This document shows positions 8,907 to 17,421 of a stretch of 64,000 nt of DNA, one piece after another. Each line of letters opens with the position of its first letter. Position 1 is the stretch's first letter. Where the stretch lies: contig NZ_BQXO01000001.1 in NCBI RefSeq assembly GCF_045862785.1, positions 372,001-436,000 on the forward strand, written 5' to 3'. The translations under genes were made by a program, and so were the position numbers. The notes below the pieces were generated by a model that saw only the letters and a list, made by a program, of their open reading frames with translations, was not told the DNA's origin and did not search any database. The DNA is from Furfurilactobacillus curtus. Lineage in GTDB: Bacteria > Bacillota > Bacilli > Lactobacillales > Lactobacillaceae.

Positions 8907-9845
8907 TTAATAGTCTTGCGATTTATACCCATATTCTCGTAAGGCAGAGGGCTTGTCACGCCAATGTTGCACGACCTTGACCCACAACTCTAAGAAAACA
9001 CGGTCACCTAACAGTGGTTCGATATCAGCACGAGCACGGGTGCCAATTTCCTTCAACATTTTACCGCCCTTGCCAATAATGATGCCCTTTTGTGAAGTTC
9101 GATCGACGATAATTGTTGCCGAAATATGCACTAATTCATTTGGTTGTCCATCGCTACGCGTGCCGCCACGACGTTCCCGTTTCATCGATTCGACTTCAAC
9201 CGCCACTGAATGTGGCACTTCGTCGCGAGTTAACTGCAGAACTTTTTCTCTAACGAGCTCAGCGACCACAAAACGCTCAGGATGATCTGTAACTTGATCA
9301 TCTGGGTAATATTGCGGTCCCTCAGGCAAGTCACTGGCTAATTGCTGTAAAAATTCATCGACATTATTACCTTGTAAAGCTGAGATTGGATAAACTTCTT
9401 GCCACTTCAAGGCATCCTTATATTGGTCAACGATGCTAAGCAACTTATCAGGGTGAATTTGATCAATCTTATTAATCACCAGATAAATCGGCTTCTTGAT
9501 CATCTTTAACCGATCAATAATATAGTTATCACCAGCGCCACGCGTTTGTTCCGCATTAACCATAAATAAAACTGCATCGACTTCATTTAAGGTGGAAATT
9601 GCCGAATTGACCATGAACTCATCCAGCTTGCTCGTTGGTTTAAAAATTCCTGGCGTATCAATGAACACAATTTGTTCCTGAGCAGTGGTATAAATGCCCT
9701 GAATCTTATTCCGGGTTGTCTGCGCAACATTACTCATAATCGCAACTTTTTGACCAACTACCCGATTCAAAAACGTTGATTTACCTACGTTAGGTCGCCC
9801 AACAATCGCGACAAATCCTGAATGAAATTTCGTTTGTTCCTGCAT
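8907..9845 (-). CDS. era: GTPase Era
   Basis: Ribosome-biogenesis GTPase that binds the 3' end of 16S rRNA during 30S maturation. G1 (GRPNVGKST), G3 (DTPG) and G4 (NKID) motifs occupy the first 130 residues. A C-terminal KH domain follows with the GxxG loop IIGKGG. The open frame reaches 19 codons further upstream, but MQEQTKFHSGF is the family-like N-terminus and AAAGGAG lies before it, although at the rather long spacing of 12 bases. It follows dgkA and ybeY in the common Firmicute order. Confidence 0.96.
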   Translation of the reverse strand: MQEQTKFHSGFVAIVGRPNVGKSTFLNRVVGQKVAIMSNVAQTTRNKIQGIYTTAQEQIVFIDTPGIFKPTSKLDEFMVNSAISTLNEVDAVLFMVNAEQTRGAGDNYIIDRLKMIKKPIYLVINKIDQIHPDKLLSIVDQYKDALKWQEVYPISALQGNNVDEFLQQLASDLPEGPQYYPDDQVTDHPERFVVAELVREKVLQLTRDEVPHSVAVEVESMKRERRGGTRSDGQPNELVHISATIIVDRTSQKGIIIGKGGKMLKEIGTRARADIEPLLGDRVFLELWVKVVQHWRDKPSALREYGYKSQDY

Positions 9846-9870
9846 AACTTCGGTGTACTCCTTTAATTGA

Positions 9871-10272
9871 TTAGCCCAAAAGTGCCCACAGTCTTGGGAC
9901 AAAAATTAACGCTCCCGTGATGATCGCGAAGACCGCCGCAACCACCACCGCCCCGGCAGCCACATCTTTCACTCGTTTAGCTAGCGGATCAAAACGACCG
10001 TGGGTGATCAGATCGGTTAAGGACTCTGCGATTGTATTGGCAAACTCAGCCAGCATGACTGTAAAAATTGCTAACGTAATCCACAGCCAATCCATGCGAC
10101 TGATTTGTAAAATCACACCAACTAGCAACGCACCCACGGCAAAGACCATGTGATAACGCATATTGGGTTCATGATAAATAATATCCATAATCCCATCAAT
10201 GGCATGTCGCAATGCCTGACTAAAATGCTGATTTTTTTGCGTCTGCTGTTTATCGGGTGAGGCCATAATCAT
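9871..10272 (-). CDS. dgkA: diacylglycerol/undecaprenol kinase family protein
   Basis: Small integral-membrane kinase; Gram-positive members mainly phosphorylate undecaprenol, returning it to the cell-wall lipid carrier pool. Three membrane segments are visible (about residues 33-55, 57-76 and 100-125), and the family motif AEFANTIAESLTDLI contains the conserved Glu and Asn residues. The start is uncertain: ATG 10272 has AGAAAG at 7 bases, and ATG 10266 follows two codons later. Either way it overlaps the 3' end of ybeY, implying translational coupling. Confidence 0.9.
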   Translation of the reverse strand: MIMASPDKQQTQKNQHFSQALRHAIDGIMDIIYHEPNMRYHMVFAVGALLVGVILQISRMDWLWITLAIFTVMLAEFANTIAESLTDLITHGRFDPLAKRVKDVAAGAVVVAAVFAIITGALIFVPRLWALLG

Positions 10273-10735
10273 CCAGTATCTTTCTTTGAAGATCAAACAT
10301 CACTTTTTCGTCAGCAGGGTCCATGTGGTCGTAACCGTTCAAGTGAAGGAAGCCGTGAACGAGTAAAAAGCCCAATTCTCGTTCGTAAGAATGGCCAAGA
10401 TACGTTGCTTGATCGGTAACTTTATCTACCGAAATCATGATATCCCCAATATTCTTAGGAATTTCAGCTAATAATGCGTCATCCATAATAATCGCATCTT
10501 CGTCGTCGGGGTCTTCTTCAATAGCAAAACTAATCACGTCCGTTGGCTTATCTACACCACGATACTGCTGATTAATTTGTTTGATTTCGGGATTGTTCAT
10601 CAGTGTCACCGACATTTCAGTATTATCAGGCAAATCGAGTTCTCGACCAGCCGCCGCCAATATATCGCGAACTAATGTCATGTGCGCTTCAGTGACCCCA
10701 TCGATTGTGTGATCAAAGATTTCTAAGTCCATCAT
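10250..10735 (-). CDS. ybeY: endoribonuclease YbeY (16S rRNA maturation)
   Basis: Zinc-dependent single-strand endoribonuclease involved in 16S rRNA 3' processing and ribosome quality control. The diagnostic metal motif HGFLHLNGYDH is present near residue 125. At 161 residues it is normal size. The ATG overlaps the phoH stop codon (TAATG), and the second codon is also ATG, so the start could be 10732. It is part of the phoH-ybeY-dgkA-era unit. Confidence 0.96.
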   Translation of the reverse strand: MMDLEIFDHTIDGVTEAHMTLVRDILAAAGRELDLPDNTEMSVTLMNNPEIKQINQQYRGVDKPTDVISFAIEEDPDDEDAIIMDDALLAEIPKNIGDIMISVDKVTDQATYLGHSYERELGFLLVHGFLHLNGYDHMDPADEKVMFDLQRKILDDYGLTR

Positions 10736-11730
10736 TATCCTTTCATTGTTGGCTGATCAGGCTGTGAGCGGCGATCATAGGCATTAATGATACTTGCAAC
10801 AACGGGATGGCGCACCACATCATCCGCGTCAAAGGTAACAAAGCCAATATGCGCGATGTTTTGTAAAAGATTCTGGGCATCGACTAATCCAGAATGCGTT
10901 CGGCCTGGCAAGTCAATTTGCGAAATATCTCCATTGACGATCATCTTGGAACCAAAGCCCAGACGAGTTAGAAACATCTTCATTTGGGCATTTGTCGTAT
11001 TTTGTGCTTCATCCAAAATCACAAAGGCTGAATCTAAGGTACGACCACGCATATAGGCCAGTGGCGCAATTTCAATCACTTCACGATCTACTAACCGTTG
11101 GGTATGCTCCGCTCCCAAAATTTGGTAAAGTGCATCGTAAATTGGGCGCAAATAAGGATCAACCTTTTCTTTTAAATCACCTGGCAAAAAGCCAAGGCTT
11201 TCGCCTGCTTCAACAGCTGGCCGAGTGAGAATAATCTTCTCCACATCGCCTCGTTTTAGCGCAGCCACAGCCATCACAACAGCTAAAAAGGTCTTTCCTG
11301 TACCAGCTGGCCCGATGCCAAAGGTAATGTCATTATGACCAATCGACTGAACATATTGGCGTTGACCATAGTTCTTCACCCGAATTGATCGGCCACGATC
11401 ATCTTTAATTAACGTCTGCTTGTAAAGGTCCTGAAAATATTCTAATGTCCCCCGTTCAGCCATTGTCATCGCTGATACAATGTCCGTCCGATTCAGCGTA
11501 ATTCCTTGTTTAATCAGTTGGACTAAATTGTCGATAATGGCGATTGCTTGATTGACGGGAGTCTCTTGATCGCCACCCACCGTAATCAAATCACCAAATG
11601 GATGAACATTGACGTTCAAGCCTTCCTCAAGCATTTTTAAATTAGCATCGTTAGCGCCCACTAATGCGGCTTCTAAATCCGGCGTGGACAACCGAAAACT
11701 GCGTTCAAATTTAAAATGGTTTTCTGCCAA
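10735..11730 (-). CDS. phoH: PhoH family ATPase
   Basis: Cytoplasmic PhoH-like P-loop ATPase, with helicase-like function proposed for the family. Walker A GPAGTGKT is near residue 130, Walker B VILDEAQN near 230. An N-terminal KH-like segment precedes the ATPase core. The longest frame starts with an ATG at 11766 that has no ribosome site; AAAGGAG lies 10 bases before TTG 11730-11728, so the TTG start (331 residues) is chosen. Coupled to ybeY by a one-base overlap. Confidence 0.92.
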   Translation of the reverse strand: MAENHFKFERSFRLSTPDLEAALVGANDANLKMLEEGLNVNVHPFGDLITVGGDQETPVNQAIAIIDNLVQLIKQGITLNRTDIVSAMTMAERGTLEYFQDLYKQTLIKDDRGRSIRVKNYGQRQYVQSIGHNDITFGIGPAGTGKTFLAVVMAVAALKRGDVEKIILTRPAVEAGESLGFLPGDLKEKVDPYLRPIYDALYQILGAEHTQRLVDREVIEIAPLAYMRGRTLDSAFVILDEAQNTTNAQMKMFLTRLGFGSKMIVNGDISQIDLPGRTHSGLVDAQNLLQNIAHIGFVTFDADDVVRHPVVASIINAYDRRSQPDQPTMKG

Positions 11731-11786
11731 AAAAGTCTCGCTCCTTTGCGGTCTTAACCGCGTCATATTCGTTAATACTAAGTTTT

Positions 11787-11795
11787 ATTTTAGCA
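11787..11795 (-). promoter_or_regulatory. extended -10 promoter of phoH
   Basis: TGCTAAAAT on the minus strand, about 55 bases before the TTG start and just after the yqeY terminator. No strong -35 was identified. Confidence 0.45.
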
Positions 11796-11805
11796 TAAAG
11801 CCAAC

Positions 11806-11838
11806 CAAAAAGACGACCGCCAGTGTTTTGACGGTCGT
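11806..11838 (-). terminator. terminator after yqeY
   Basis: A 7-bp GC-rich stem (11812-11818 with 11832-11838) followed on the minus strand by C and five T. Confidence 0.8.
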
Positions 11839-11860
11839 TTAGTGACTTTATTTTCAAGAA

Positions 11861-12307
11861 TTAGTTTTGGAGCAATTTTTTAACGGCCTCGTTAACAAGC
11901 TTCCCATCAGCTTTCCCCTTGACCTTTGGCATAACTGCTCCCATTAACTTACCAAAGTCAGCTTGACTGGTTGCCCCAACCTCTGCGGCTGTTTGTTTGA
12001 CCACATCATTAACCTCTGCGGCCGTCAATTGAACCGGCATGTATCGTTCGACGATCGTAATTTCAGCCTTAGTCTCATCAATTAAATCTTGCCGACCAGC
12101 TCGTTCAAATTCATCTAGTGATTCACGGCGCTGCTTTAAGCCACGGGCCACAACCGCGATTTCCTCATCTTCATTCAAATCATGACCTAGTTCAATTTTT
12201 TCGTTCATAATCGCTGATTTCAATGAACGAACGACATTTAATTCTATCTTATTCTTCGCCTTCATCGCTGTCTTTAAGTCATCATTCAACTGTGTCAATA
12301 ATGCCAT
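11861..12307 (-). CDS. yqeY: GatB/YqeY domain-containing protein
   Basis: A 148-residue protein made only of the YqeY domain, which resembles the tRNA-binding tail of GatB. The exact role is not known; family members are thought to act with tRNA or aminoacyl-tRNA. The N-terminus LLTQLNDDLKTAMKAKNK and central MNEKIELG region are typical. GAGGAGG lies 8 bases before ATG 12307-12305; ten codons upstream are discarded. It follows rpsU as in many Firmicutes. Confidence 0.93.
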   Translation of the reverse strand: MALLTQLNDDLKTAMKAKNKIELNVVRSLKSAIMNEKIELGHDLNEDEEIAVVARGLKQRRESLDEFERAGRQDLIDETKAEITIVERYMPVQLTAAEVNDVVKQTAAEVGATSQADFGKLMGAVMPKVKGKADGKLVNEAVKKLLQN

Positions 12308-12343
12308 ACCGATAACCTCCTCAAAATTTAAAATCAACCGATG

Positions 12344-12368
12344 AAAAAACGCCAGCCGCAGCTGACGT
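12344..12368 (-). terminator. terminator between rpsU and yqeY
   Basis: ACGTCAGC/GCTGGCGT stem with one G-U pair (12361-12368 with 12349-12356) and a run of T on the minus strand. Partial read-through could set the rpsU to yqeY ratio. Confidence 0.7.
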
Positions 12369-12378
12369 TTACGGTTAA

Positions 12379-12567
12379 TTAAAACCGGCTCTTCTTGTTT
12401 TTACGCTTCCGAGCAGCCTCTGACTTAAGCTTACGCTTAACGCTTGGCTTTTCATAGAATTCCCGTTTACGGTATTCTTGAAGGGTTCCGTTCTTAGAAA
12501 CGGTCCGTTTGAAACGCCGGAGAGCATCATCCAAGGATTCGTTTTTGCGAACAACTGTCTTTGCCAT
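12379..12567 (-). CDS. rpsU: 30S ribosomal protein S21
   Basis: Small basic ribosomal protein of the 30S platform, near the anti-Shine-Dalgarno end of 16S rRNA. The 62-residue product starts AKTVVRKNESLDDALRRFKR after the initiator and ends in a lysine/arginine-rich tail, as expected. The frame is open 15 codons further upstream, but AGGGAGGGG within it marks ATG 12567-12565 as the start. Confidence 0.98.
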   Translation of the reverse strand: MAKTVVRKNESLDDALRRFKRTVSKNGTLQEYRKREFYEKPSVKRKLKSEAARKRKNKKSRF

Positions 12568-12636
12568 TGTGAAATCCCCTCCCTTCGGGCGTTTAGTAAC
12601 GGTTTTGTACAATGTGCACTTAACTGTCCTTAAAAG

Positions 12637-12665
12637 ATTATACAGAAACCCGTCTAAATCGTCAA
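12637..12665 (-). promoter_or_regulatory. sigma-A promoter of rpsU
   Basis: TTGACG (12660-12665), 17-base spacer and perfect TATAAT (12637-12642), about 70 bases upstream of the S21 start. Confidence 0.8.
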
Positions 12666-12698
12666 TTATTCTCGAACAATTATTCCTAAAAAGCTCAA

Positions 12699-13625
12699 TT
12701 ATTTGAGAAAAGCAGTAAAATCCGCTTGATTTGCGATATCAGTCACTAAATGGTTATTAAATTGTCCCGCATTTAACTCAGCAATTTCGTAACCATACGG
12801 CGCGCGTTTATCCTTAGGATTATGCTCTGGATCAACCGCCACGTATGGCGTTTCCATAATCTTGGGCACCGTTTCAAAACGCGGATCATGTGCAATCGCA
12901 TTCAAACGTTCAAACCCAATCATACCATAACCCAAATTAGCGTGTCGATCCTTATGTGCACCTTGCGGATTCTTCGAATCGTTTAGATGGACCACTTTGA
13001 GTCGATCCAAACCAATGATTTGATCGAAGTCATTAATGACAGCATCAAAATCGTCCTTAATTGCGTAACCTGCATCACTTGTATGACACGTATCAAAACA
13101 GATCGACAACTTATCATTTAACGTCACACCATCGATCATTTGAGCCAGTTGGTCAAATGATACGCCAACCTCTGTGCCTTTGCCGGCCATTGTTTCCAAC
13201 GCAATTTGCACCTGTTGAGTCGGACTGAGAATTTCATTCAAGCCTTTATTAATTGATGCAATCGCGACGGATGGGCCAGCGCCAACATGTGCACCCGGAT
13301 GTAACACAATTTGCTCGGCACCAATTGCGTCAGCACGGCGAACCTCTTCACGAAGAAATTCCACAGCAAAGGCAAAGTTATCTGGCTTATATGTATTGCC
13401 CAAGTTGACAATGTACGGCGCATGAACGACCACATGCGCCAAATCATGTTCAGCCATATAGGCTCTGCCAGCTGGAATATTCAACTGATCAATAGTTTTT
13501 CGTCGAGTGTTCTGTGGTGCACCGGTGTAAATCATAAACGTATTAGCATGATACGTTGCTGCTTCTTGAGCGGACCCTAACAACATTTTTTGCCCACTCA
13601 TACTGACATGTGACCCAACTAACAT
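12699..13625 (-). CDS. nfo: endonuclease IV
   Basis: AP endonuclease of base excision repair that cleaves 5' of abasic sites using three zinc ions. Visible family blocks include VVHAPYIVNLG, LHPGAH, ALETMAGKG, CFDTCHTSDAGY and VVHLNDSK, which carry the His/Glu/Asp metal ligands, and a C-terminal ETPY. ATG 13625 has AAAGGAG at 9 bases; the 7-codon longer form is rejected. A short TCTCAA/TTGAGC hairpin with five T at the stop codon may end transcription. Confidence 0.96.
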   Translation of the reverse strand: MLVGSHVSMSGQKMLLGSAQEAATYHANTFMIYTGAPQNTRRKTIDQLNIPAGRAYMAEHDLAHVVVHAPYIVNLGNTYKPDNFAFAVEFLREEVRRADAIGAEQIVLHPGAHVGAGPSVAIASINKGLNEILSPTQQVQIALETMAGKGTEVGVSFDQLAQMIDGVTLNDKLSICFDTCHTSDAGYAIKDDFDAVINDFDQIIGLDRLKVVHLNDSKNPQGAHKDRHANLGYGMIGFERLNAIAHDPRFETVPKIMETPYVAVDPEHNPKDKRAPYGYEIAELNAGQFNNHLVTDIANQADFTAFLK

Positions 13626-13690
13626 TGATCTTTGCTCCTTTAGCAATTGTTTTCAACAAGACGGATTTTCCAAGTATTAGCTCAGCCTAA

Positions 13691-14566
13691 TTAAAGCCTT
13701 GGCTCATAAAAGGTCCCCAAAATTCGCTCAATGTTACTTAACGATACGAATGATTTGGGATCAGATTCGTTGATCGCCTCTTGTAATTCACCAACTTCGT
13801 AACCAGAGATCACGGTAAACAAAATTGCTTTTTTATTGTGCCGATATGCCCCTTCCGCCCCATGAACGATCGTGATCCCTCGACGAATATGGTGTTGCAC
13901 AGAGTCGATGACCGTTTTCGGACGATCCGTAATGATCATCACTTGCAGACGTTGTTGCCGAGTATAGACCATGTCCATCACCCGTGCGTTGATAAAGATA
14001 CCAATCGCAGAGTAAAATGCATACGGCCAGCCAAAGACAAAGCCGGCAGCGATCACGATGAATGCATTAAACATCATGTTGATTGTCCCAATTTTACGCC
14101 CGGTAGCTCGGCGAATGACAATCCCTAAGATGTCTAATCCGCCAGTCGAAATACCATAACGTAATGCTAACCCCGTGCCAAAGCCATTAACGGCGCCGCC
14201 AAAAATCGCACAAATAATCGGATCGGTCGTTAATGTCACTGGATGCAGAACACGAATCATGATTGTCGACAAACCGACCGCAATGACCGTAAAAAAGGTA
14301 AACCGATGACTAATTTTAAACCACGCTAAAATAAATAAAGGAATATTTAGTGCAAACAATAACTCACCGATACCTAAATCAACCCCTAGGTAGCGCGTTG
14401 ATAATGTGTGCACTAGCTGGGCCGCCCCAGTAATTCCTGATGAATAAATGTGTCCAGGATTCCAGAAAAAGTTTAAGGCAATGGACACACAAATGGAGTA
14501 AATGAAGGCCGTTCCTAATCGACCAGTATATTGATGTCGCTCGATCAATTGCTGCAAATCATTCAT
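13691..14566 (-). CDS. YitT family membrane protein with DUF2179 domain
   Basis: A polytopic membrane protein of the YitT family. About five hydrophobic segments cover residues 20-205, including the conserved SSGITGAAQL and GISTGGLDILG loops. The C-terminal ~80 residues form the cytosolic DUF2179 domain (VMIITDRPKTVIDSVQ ...). Substrate and function are not established. AAAGGA precedes the ATG. It lies 65 bases upstream of nfo on the same strand, so they may be cotranscribed. Confidence 0.9.
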   Translation of the reverse strand: MNDLQQLIERHQYTGRLGTAFIYSICVSIALNFFWNPGHIYSSGITGAAQLVHTLSTRYLGVDLGIGELLFALNIPLFILAWFKISHRFTFFTVIAVGLSTIMIRVLHPVTLTTDPIICAIFGGAVNGFGTGLALRYGISTGGLDILGIVIRRATGRKIGTINMMFNAFIVIAAGFVFGWPYAFYSAIGIFINARVMDMVYTRQQRLQVMIITDRPKTVIDSVQHHIRRGITIVHGAEGAYRHNKKAILFTVISGYEVGELQEAINESDPKSFVSLSNIERILGTFYEPRL

Positions 14567-14720
14567 AACGACTGTCCTTTTGAATTGTGATATCCCGATT
14601 ATAACAAATTTTAACGTTCACAGAGGGTAGATTCCAAGTCGCAACAAGAATCATTCAGCCCGAACTGCTAGTCAGATAGTCGTCATGGTATACTGTCGTT
14701 ATGACATTTTGGAGGTCACC

Positions 14721-15332
14721 ATGAACATTCAAGCAAATCAATTCTACCGTGAACCGTGGTTTGGCATTGTCCTTACCGTGCTATTCTTTCCAGCTGGGGT
14801 CTATGTCATCTTTAGGTTTGGCTCCTGGCAGCGCCACACAAAAGTTTGGCTGAGTCTGGGGTTGTCTATTCTGTGCGTCATCGTTTGGACGATCGCCGGT
14901 TTAGCACCAGCTTCTTCCAACCAGAGCGTCGGACAATCGTGGCTATCGACAAATAAGACCACCACGGTCATCCCTAAAACCAAACTATCATTTAATGTCG
15001 ACAATAACGGCGATGTCCGGCTTCATGGCACCACTAATTTACCTGATCGTAGTCAATTAAGGGTAACCATTAGCCAAAAAGACTTAGTGCTAGGTGACCA
15101 GGTCAAGGTTAATCATGGCGCTTTTACTTCTAGCAAGTTAACGAGCGCTGGGCACCCCCTACCGACTGGTGCTTATCGTGTCCACTTGACCAATAACTCA
15201 TGGACTAATCAGCCGCAGTCAGTCCGCACAAAACTAGGTTCACGTGGTGAAAATTTACGCGGTGACGAAACGGTTAAGACGGGTAAATCACATCAAATTG
15301 ATTTTACCAACACGGTGAATTATCAGCCTTAA
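14721..15332 (+). CDS. unknown membrane-anchored extracellular protein
   Basis: I do not recognise this 203-residue protein. Two hydrophobic segments (about residues 14-30 and 38-58) form an N-terminal hairpin, followed by about 140 residues rich in Ser, Thr and Asn with beta-strand character (LSFNVDNNGDVRLHG, YRVHLTNNSW), suggesting an extracytoplasmic Ig-like or beta-sandwich module. GGAGG lies 6 bases before ATG 14721, so the upstream in-frame ATG is rejected. It is monocistronic, divergent from yitT and convergent with the Tag-like gene. No catalytic motif is seen. Confidence 0.7.
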   Translation: MNIQANQFYREPWFGIVLTVLFFPAGVYVIFRFGSWQRHTKVWLSLGLSILCVIVWTIAGLAPASSNQSVGQSWLSTNKTTTVIPKTKLSFNVDNNGDVRLHGTTNLPDRSQLRVTISQKDLVLGDQVKVNHGAFTSSKLTSAGHPLPTGAYRVHLTNNSWTNQPQSVRTKLGSRGENLRGDETVKTGKSHQIDFTNTVNYQP

Positions 15333-15343
15333 TTACTTGACTA

Positions 15344-15399
15344 AATAGCGTGTCAACAGCTGACTGTCCAAGCGACAGCATTGATGTTGACACGCTATT
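15344..15399 (+). terminator. terminator between convergent genes 14721 and tag-like
   Basis: A 15-bp perfect stem (15344-15358 with 15385-15399), an internal smaller hairpin in the loop, and a T-rich tail on the plus strand (ATTATTTTTG). It lies only a few bases from the tag-like stop codon on the other strand. Confidence 0.8.
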
Positions 15400-15400
15400 A

Positions 15401-15910
15401 TTATTTTTGTGTGAATGGATGATCTGAATGATTAAATAACCCGATACTCCGTAGAAATGACAAGGTTGTCTCCGGCCCTAAGAACTCAAATCCTTGTTGA
15501 TGCAGCTGTTTGGCGGCCGCCGTCGCAGCTACTGTTTGTTCAGGTCGGTCAGTGGCCGAGTCGGTTTCTTTAAATTGCGCTAAATACTGGTCAAATGATT
15601 GACCACCTTGACGCAGCTTCATAATCACTTGCGCATTATTAATCACTGCACGGATCTTACGTTCGTTATGAATCAGGCCAGGCATGGTTAGCAAACGTTC
15701 GACATCCTCCTCTTCAAAAGCCGCCACCTGTTGAACCACAAAATCTTTAAAAGCCTGACGAAAAATCGGTAATTTATTGATAACCATTCGCCAATTCAGC
15801 CCTGCTTGAAAGACCTGCAATGTAAGACGCTCGAATAATGCATCTTCATCATGAACTGGCTGCCCAAATTGAGCACGATACGTCGCTGCTTCATCTGTTA
15901 ATTCTGCCAT
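15401..15910 (-). CDS. divergent DNA-3-methyladenine glycosylase I (Tag)-like protein
   Basis: A 169-residue relative of Tag, the helix-hairpin-helix glycosylase that excises 3-methyladenine. The alignable blocks are DALFERLTLQVFQAGLNW, EEDVERLLTMPGLIHNERKI and a C-terminal GPETTLSFLRSIGLFN. Compared with E. coli Tag, the N-terminal Cys and the His of YHDNEW are absent, the C-terminal Cys/His zinc ligands are absent, and the conserved Glu of LEGQQAG is Gln (LQVFQAG). It may be inactive on 3-methyladenine or have another substrate. A much longer frame exists, but AAGAAGG sits 8 bases before ATG 15910, and family similarity begins there. Confidence 0.72.
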   Translation of the reverse strand: MAELTDEAATYRAQFGQPVHDEDALFERLTLQVFQAGLNWRMVINKLPIFRQAFKDFVVQQVAAFEEEDVERLLTMPGLIHNERKIRAVINNAQVIMKLRQGGQSFDQYLAQFKETDSATDRPEQTVAATAAAKQLHQQGFEFLGPETTLSFLRSIGLFNHSDHPFTQK

Positions 15911-16131
15911 CACCGCAACCTTCTTTCTATTCATTAAATTAAGCATACCGTAAAATGCCTCAAACGGAATAAAATCCTCCCCGGCGGCCCCATAATTCAG
16001 TGTCCAATCTTGCTCGATTGCTTTAATTCGTCTGCCAGTGAGCATGAACAATAAAAAAATCACGATTACTTTAAAATCATCTGGTAATCGCGATTTATGA
16101 CCAATCTTTTATAAACACATAACTACTTTCA

Positions 16132-17400
16132 CTAAGCTTCTGATGCGCCCGAGGTGCCATCAACGGCTGGCGCCGGATTAGCTGGGGTGTCAATCTCCTC
16201 GGACGCCCCAGCGGTTGCATCTGTTTGGCGTCCCACTGGTGTAGTCGGCTGCTCAGAGGCGCCCGCGACTGCATCAGGATGTGCATTTGGATCTGGTGTT
16301 AGTTTTTGACCAGTCGCTTGTAAGTAATAGCGAATCGTTGGCATTAAATCGAGCACCCACTCGTTGATGCCCAAATACTTGTGATCGCCATCACGCATAG
16401 CTTTGTAATAATGCATGATAAAACGATCGGGTCCGTTCCCAGGGACGGGCATCTTAACCAGATCTGTTTTGTCGGTCCGCAAGGCATTGATTACTTCGGC
16501 AACATGTTTAACCGCTCGTGGTGGATGGACCATCGACATTGGATCGCCAACTTGACCAGGTCGTCGTGGCGCCAACATTGCTTTCGGATTATCCGTCATC
16601 TTATTGTAATAGATAAACTGATTGTTACTGTCAGCATAGGTCAATTCCATTGGCATCGTATTTAAGAAGGCATTCAGCTGATCAACCGTCAGTAAACCAC
16701 GGTCTAATTTTACATATTGATCACCTTCAGCCGCCTGGGTTGCCATCGCCGCTTGCTCAAGCCAGTCATCAGCTGCCATATCGACACCTGCAACAGTCGT
16801 GGAGATGCTACCAGAGGCCGTTAAGTCTTCTTCTTCGCCGCTTTGTGGCTCATTCATGAGATTGATAACTTTAACGAATTGCACAAATTTACTCAATGTA
16901 CTCCCAAGGAAGGCCACTGTCTTACCATCCTTCAGGTTACCCTGCTCGTCAAAGGCTGATTTAACATTAGCTAGTAAAAACTCATTGCCTGGGAAGACAA
17001 CAGCATTGACCCCAGGTGATTCTAAAATCTGACGCAGCATTAATTGAGCTCTAGAAGAACCTTGGTCATAGAATGAAGCTCCCACAATCATGACCGGCTT
17101 CCCAGAAAATGGATGAATCTCATAAGAAAGCCACTCAATCACATTTTTTAGTGCAGGGGTTAGCGTATGATTATGCTCTGGCGTGGCAATAATCACCCCA
17201 TCAGCGGCTAAAATCTTTTTATTGAGGTACTGAATTGGCTCACCATTTGTTTGATTGTTTTCTTGATCGAACATTGGTATGTCATTAATGTCAAGGATCT
17301 CAACATCAACTTGATCACTAAAATGACTAGCGATAAATTTCATCAAGATGCGGTTATAAGACACGTCCGCCACTGATCCGACGATTCCAACTAGCTTCAT
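16132..17400 (-). CDS. NADPH-dependent FMN reductase fused to a PAS domain
   Basis: A 422-residue fusion. Residues 1-185 are a flavodoxin-like NADPH-dependent FMN reductase (GIVGSVADVSYN phosphate loop, ATPEHNHTLTPALKNVIEWLS), clearly paralogous to the gene 21 bases upstream. Residues about 235-350 resemble the PAS_10 domain at the end of DUF438 proteins (FLNTMPMELTYAD ... VHPPRAVKHV ... KYLGINEWV). A 65-residue tail is low in complexity, rich in Pro, Thr, Ala and Asp with three GASE motifs. A flavin or haem sensory role for the PAS part is inference only. GGAGGGAG precedes ATG 17400; six upstream codons are rejected. Confidence 0.8.
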   Translation of the reverse strand: MKLVGIVGSVADVSYNRILMKFIASHFSDQVDVEILDINDIPMFDQENNQTNGEPIQYLNKKILAADGVIIATPEHNHTLTPALKNVIEWLSYEIHPFSGKPVMIVGASFYDQGSSRAQLMLRQILESPGVNAVVFPGNEFLLANVKSAFDEQGNLKDGKTVAFLGSTLSKFVQFVKVINLMNEPQSGEEEDLTASGSISTTVAGVDMAADDWLEQAAMATQAAEGDQYVKLDRGLLTVDQLNAFLNTMPMELTYADSNNQFIYYNKMTDNPKAMLAPRRPGQVGDPMSMVHPPRAVKHVAEVINALRTDKTDLVKMPVPGNGPDRFIMHYYKAMRDGDHKYLGINEWVLDLMPTIRYYLQATGQKLTPDPNAHPDAVAGASEQPTTPVGRQTDATAGASEEIDTPANPAPAVDGTSGASEA

Positions 17401-17421
17401 AATTGTTACTCCCTCCACGAT

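Noticed and set aside
15911..16063. N-terminal extension of the Tag-like protein by 51 codons
   Set aside because: No ribosome site is seen for the longer start; a site precedes ATG 15910, where similarity starts.
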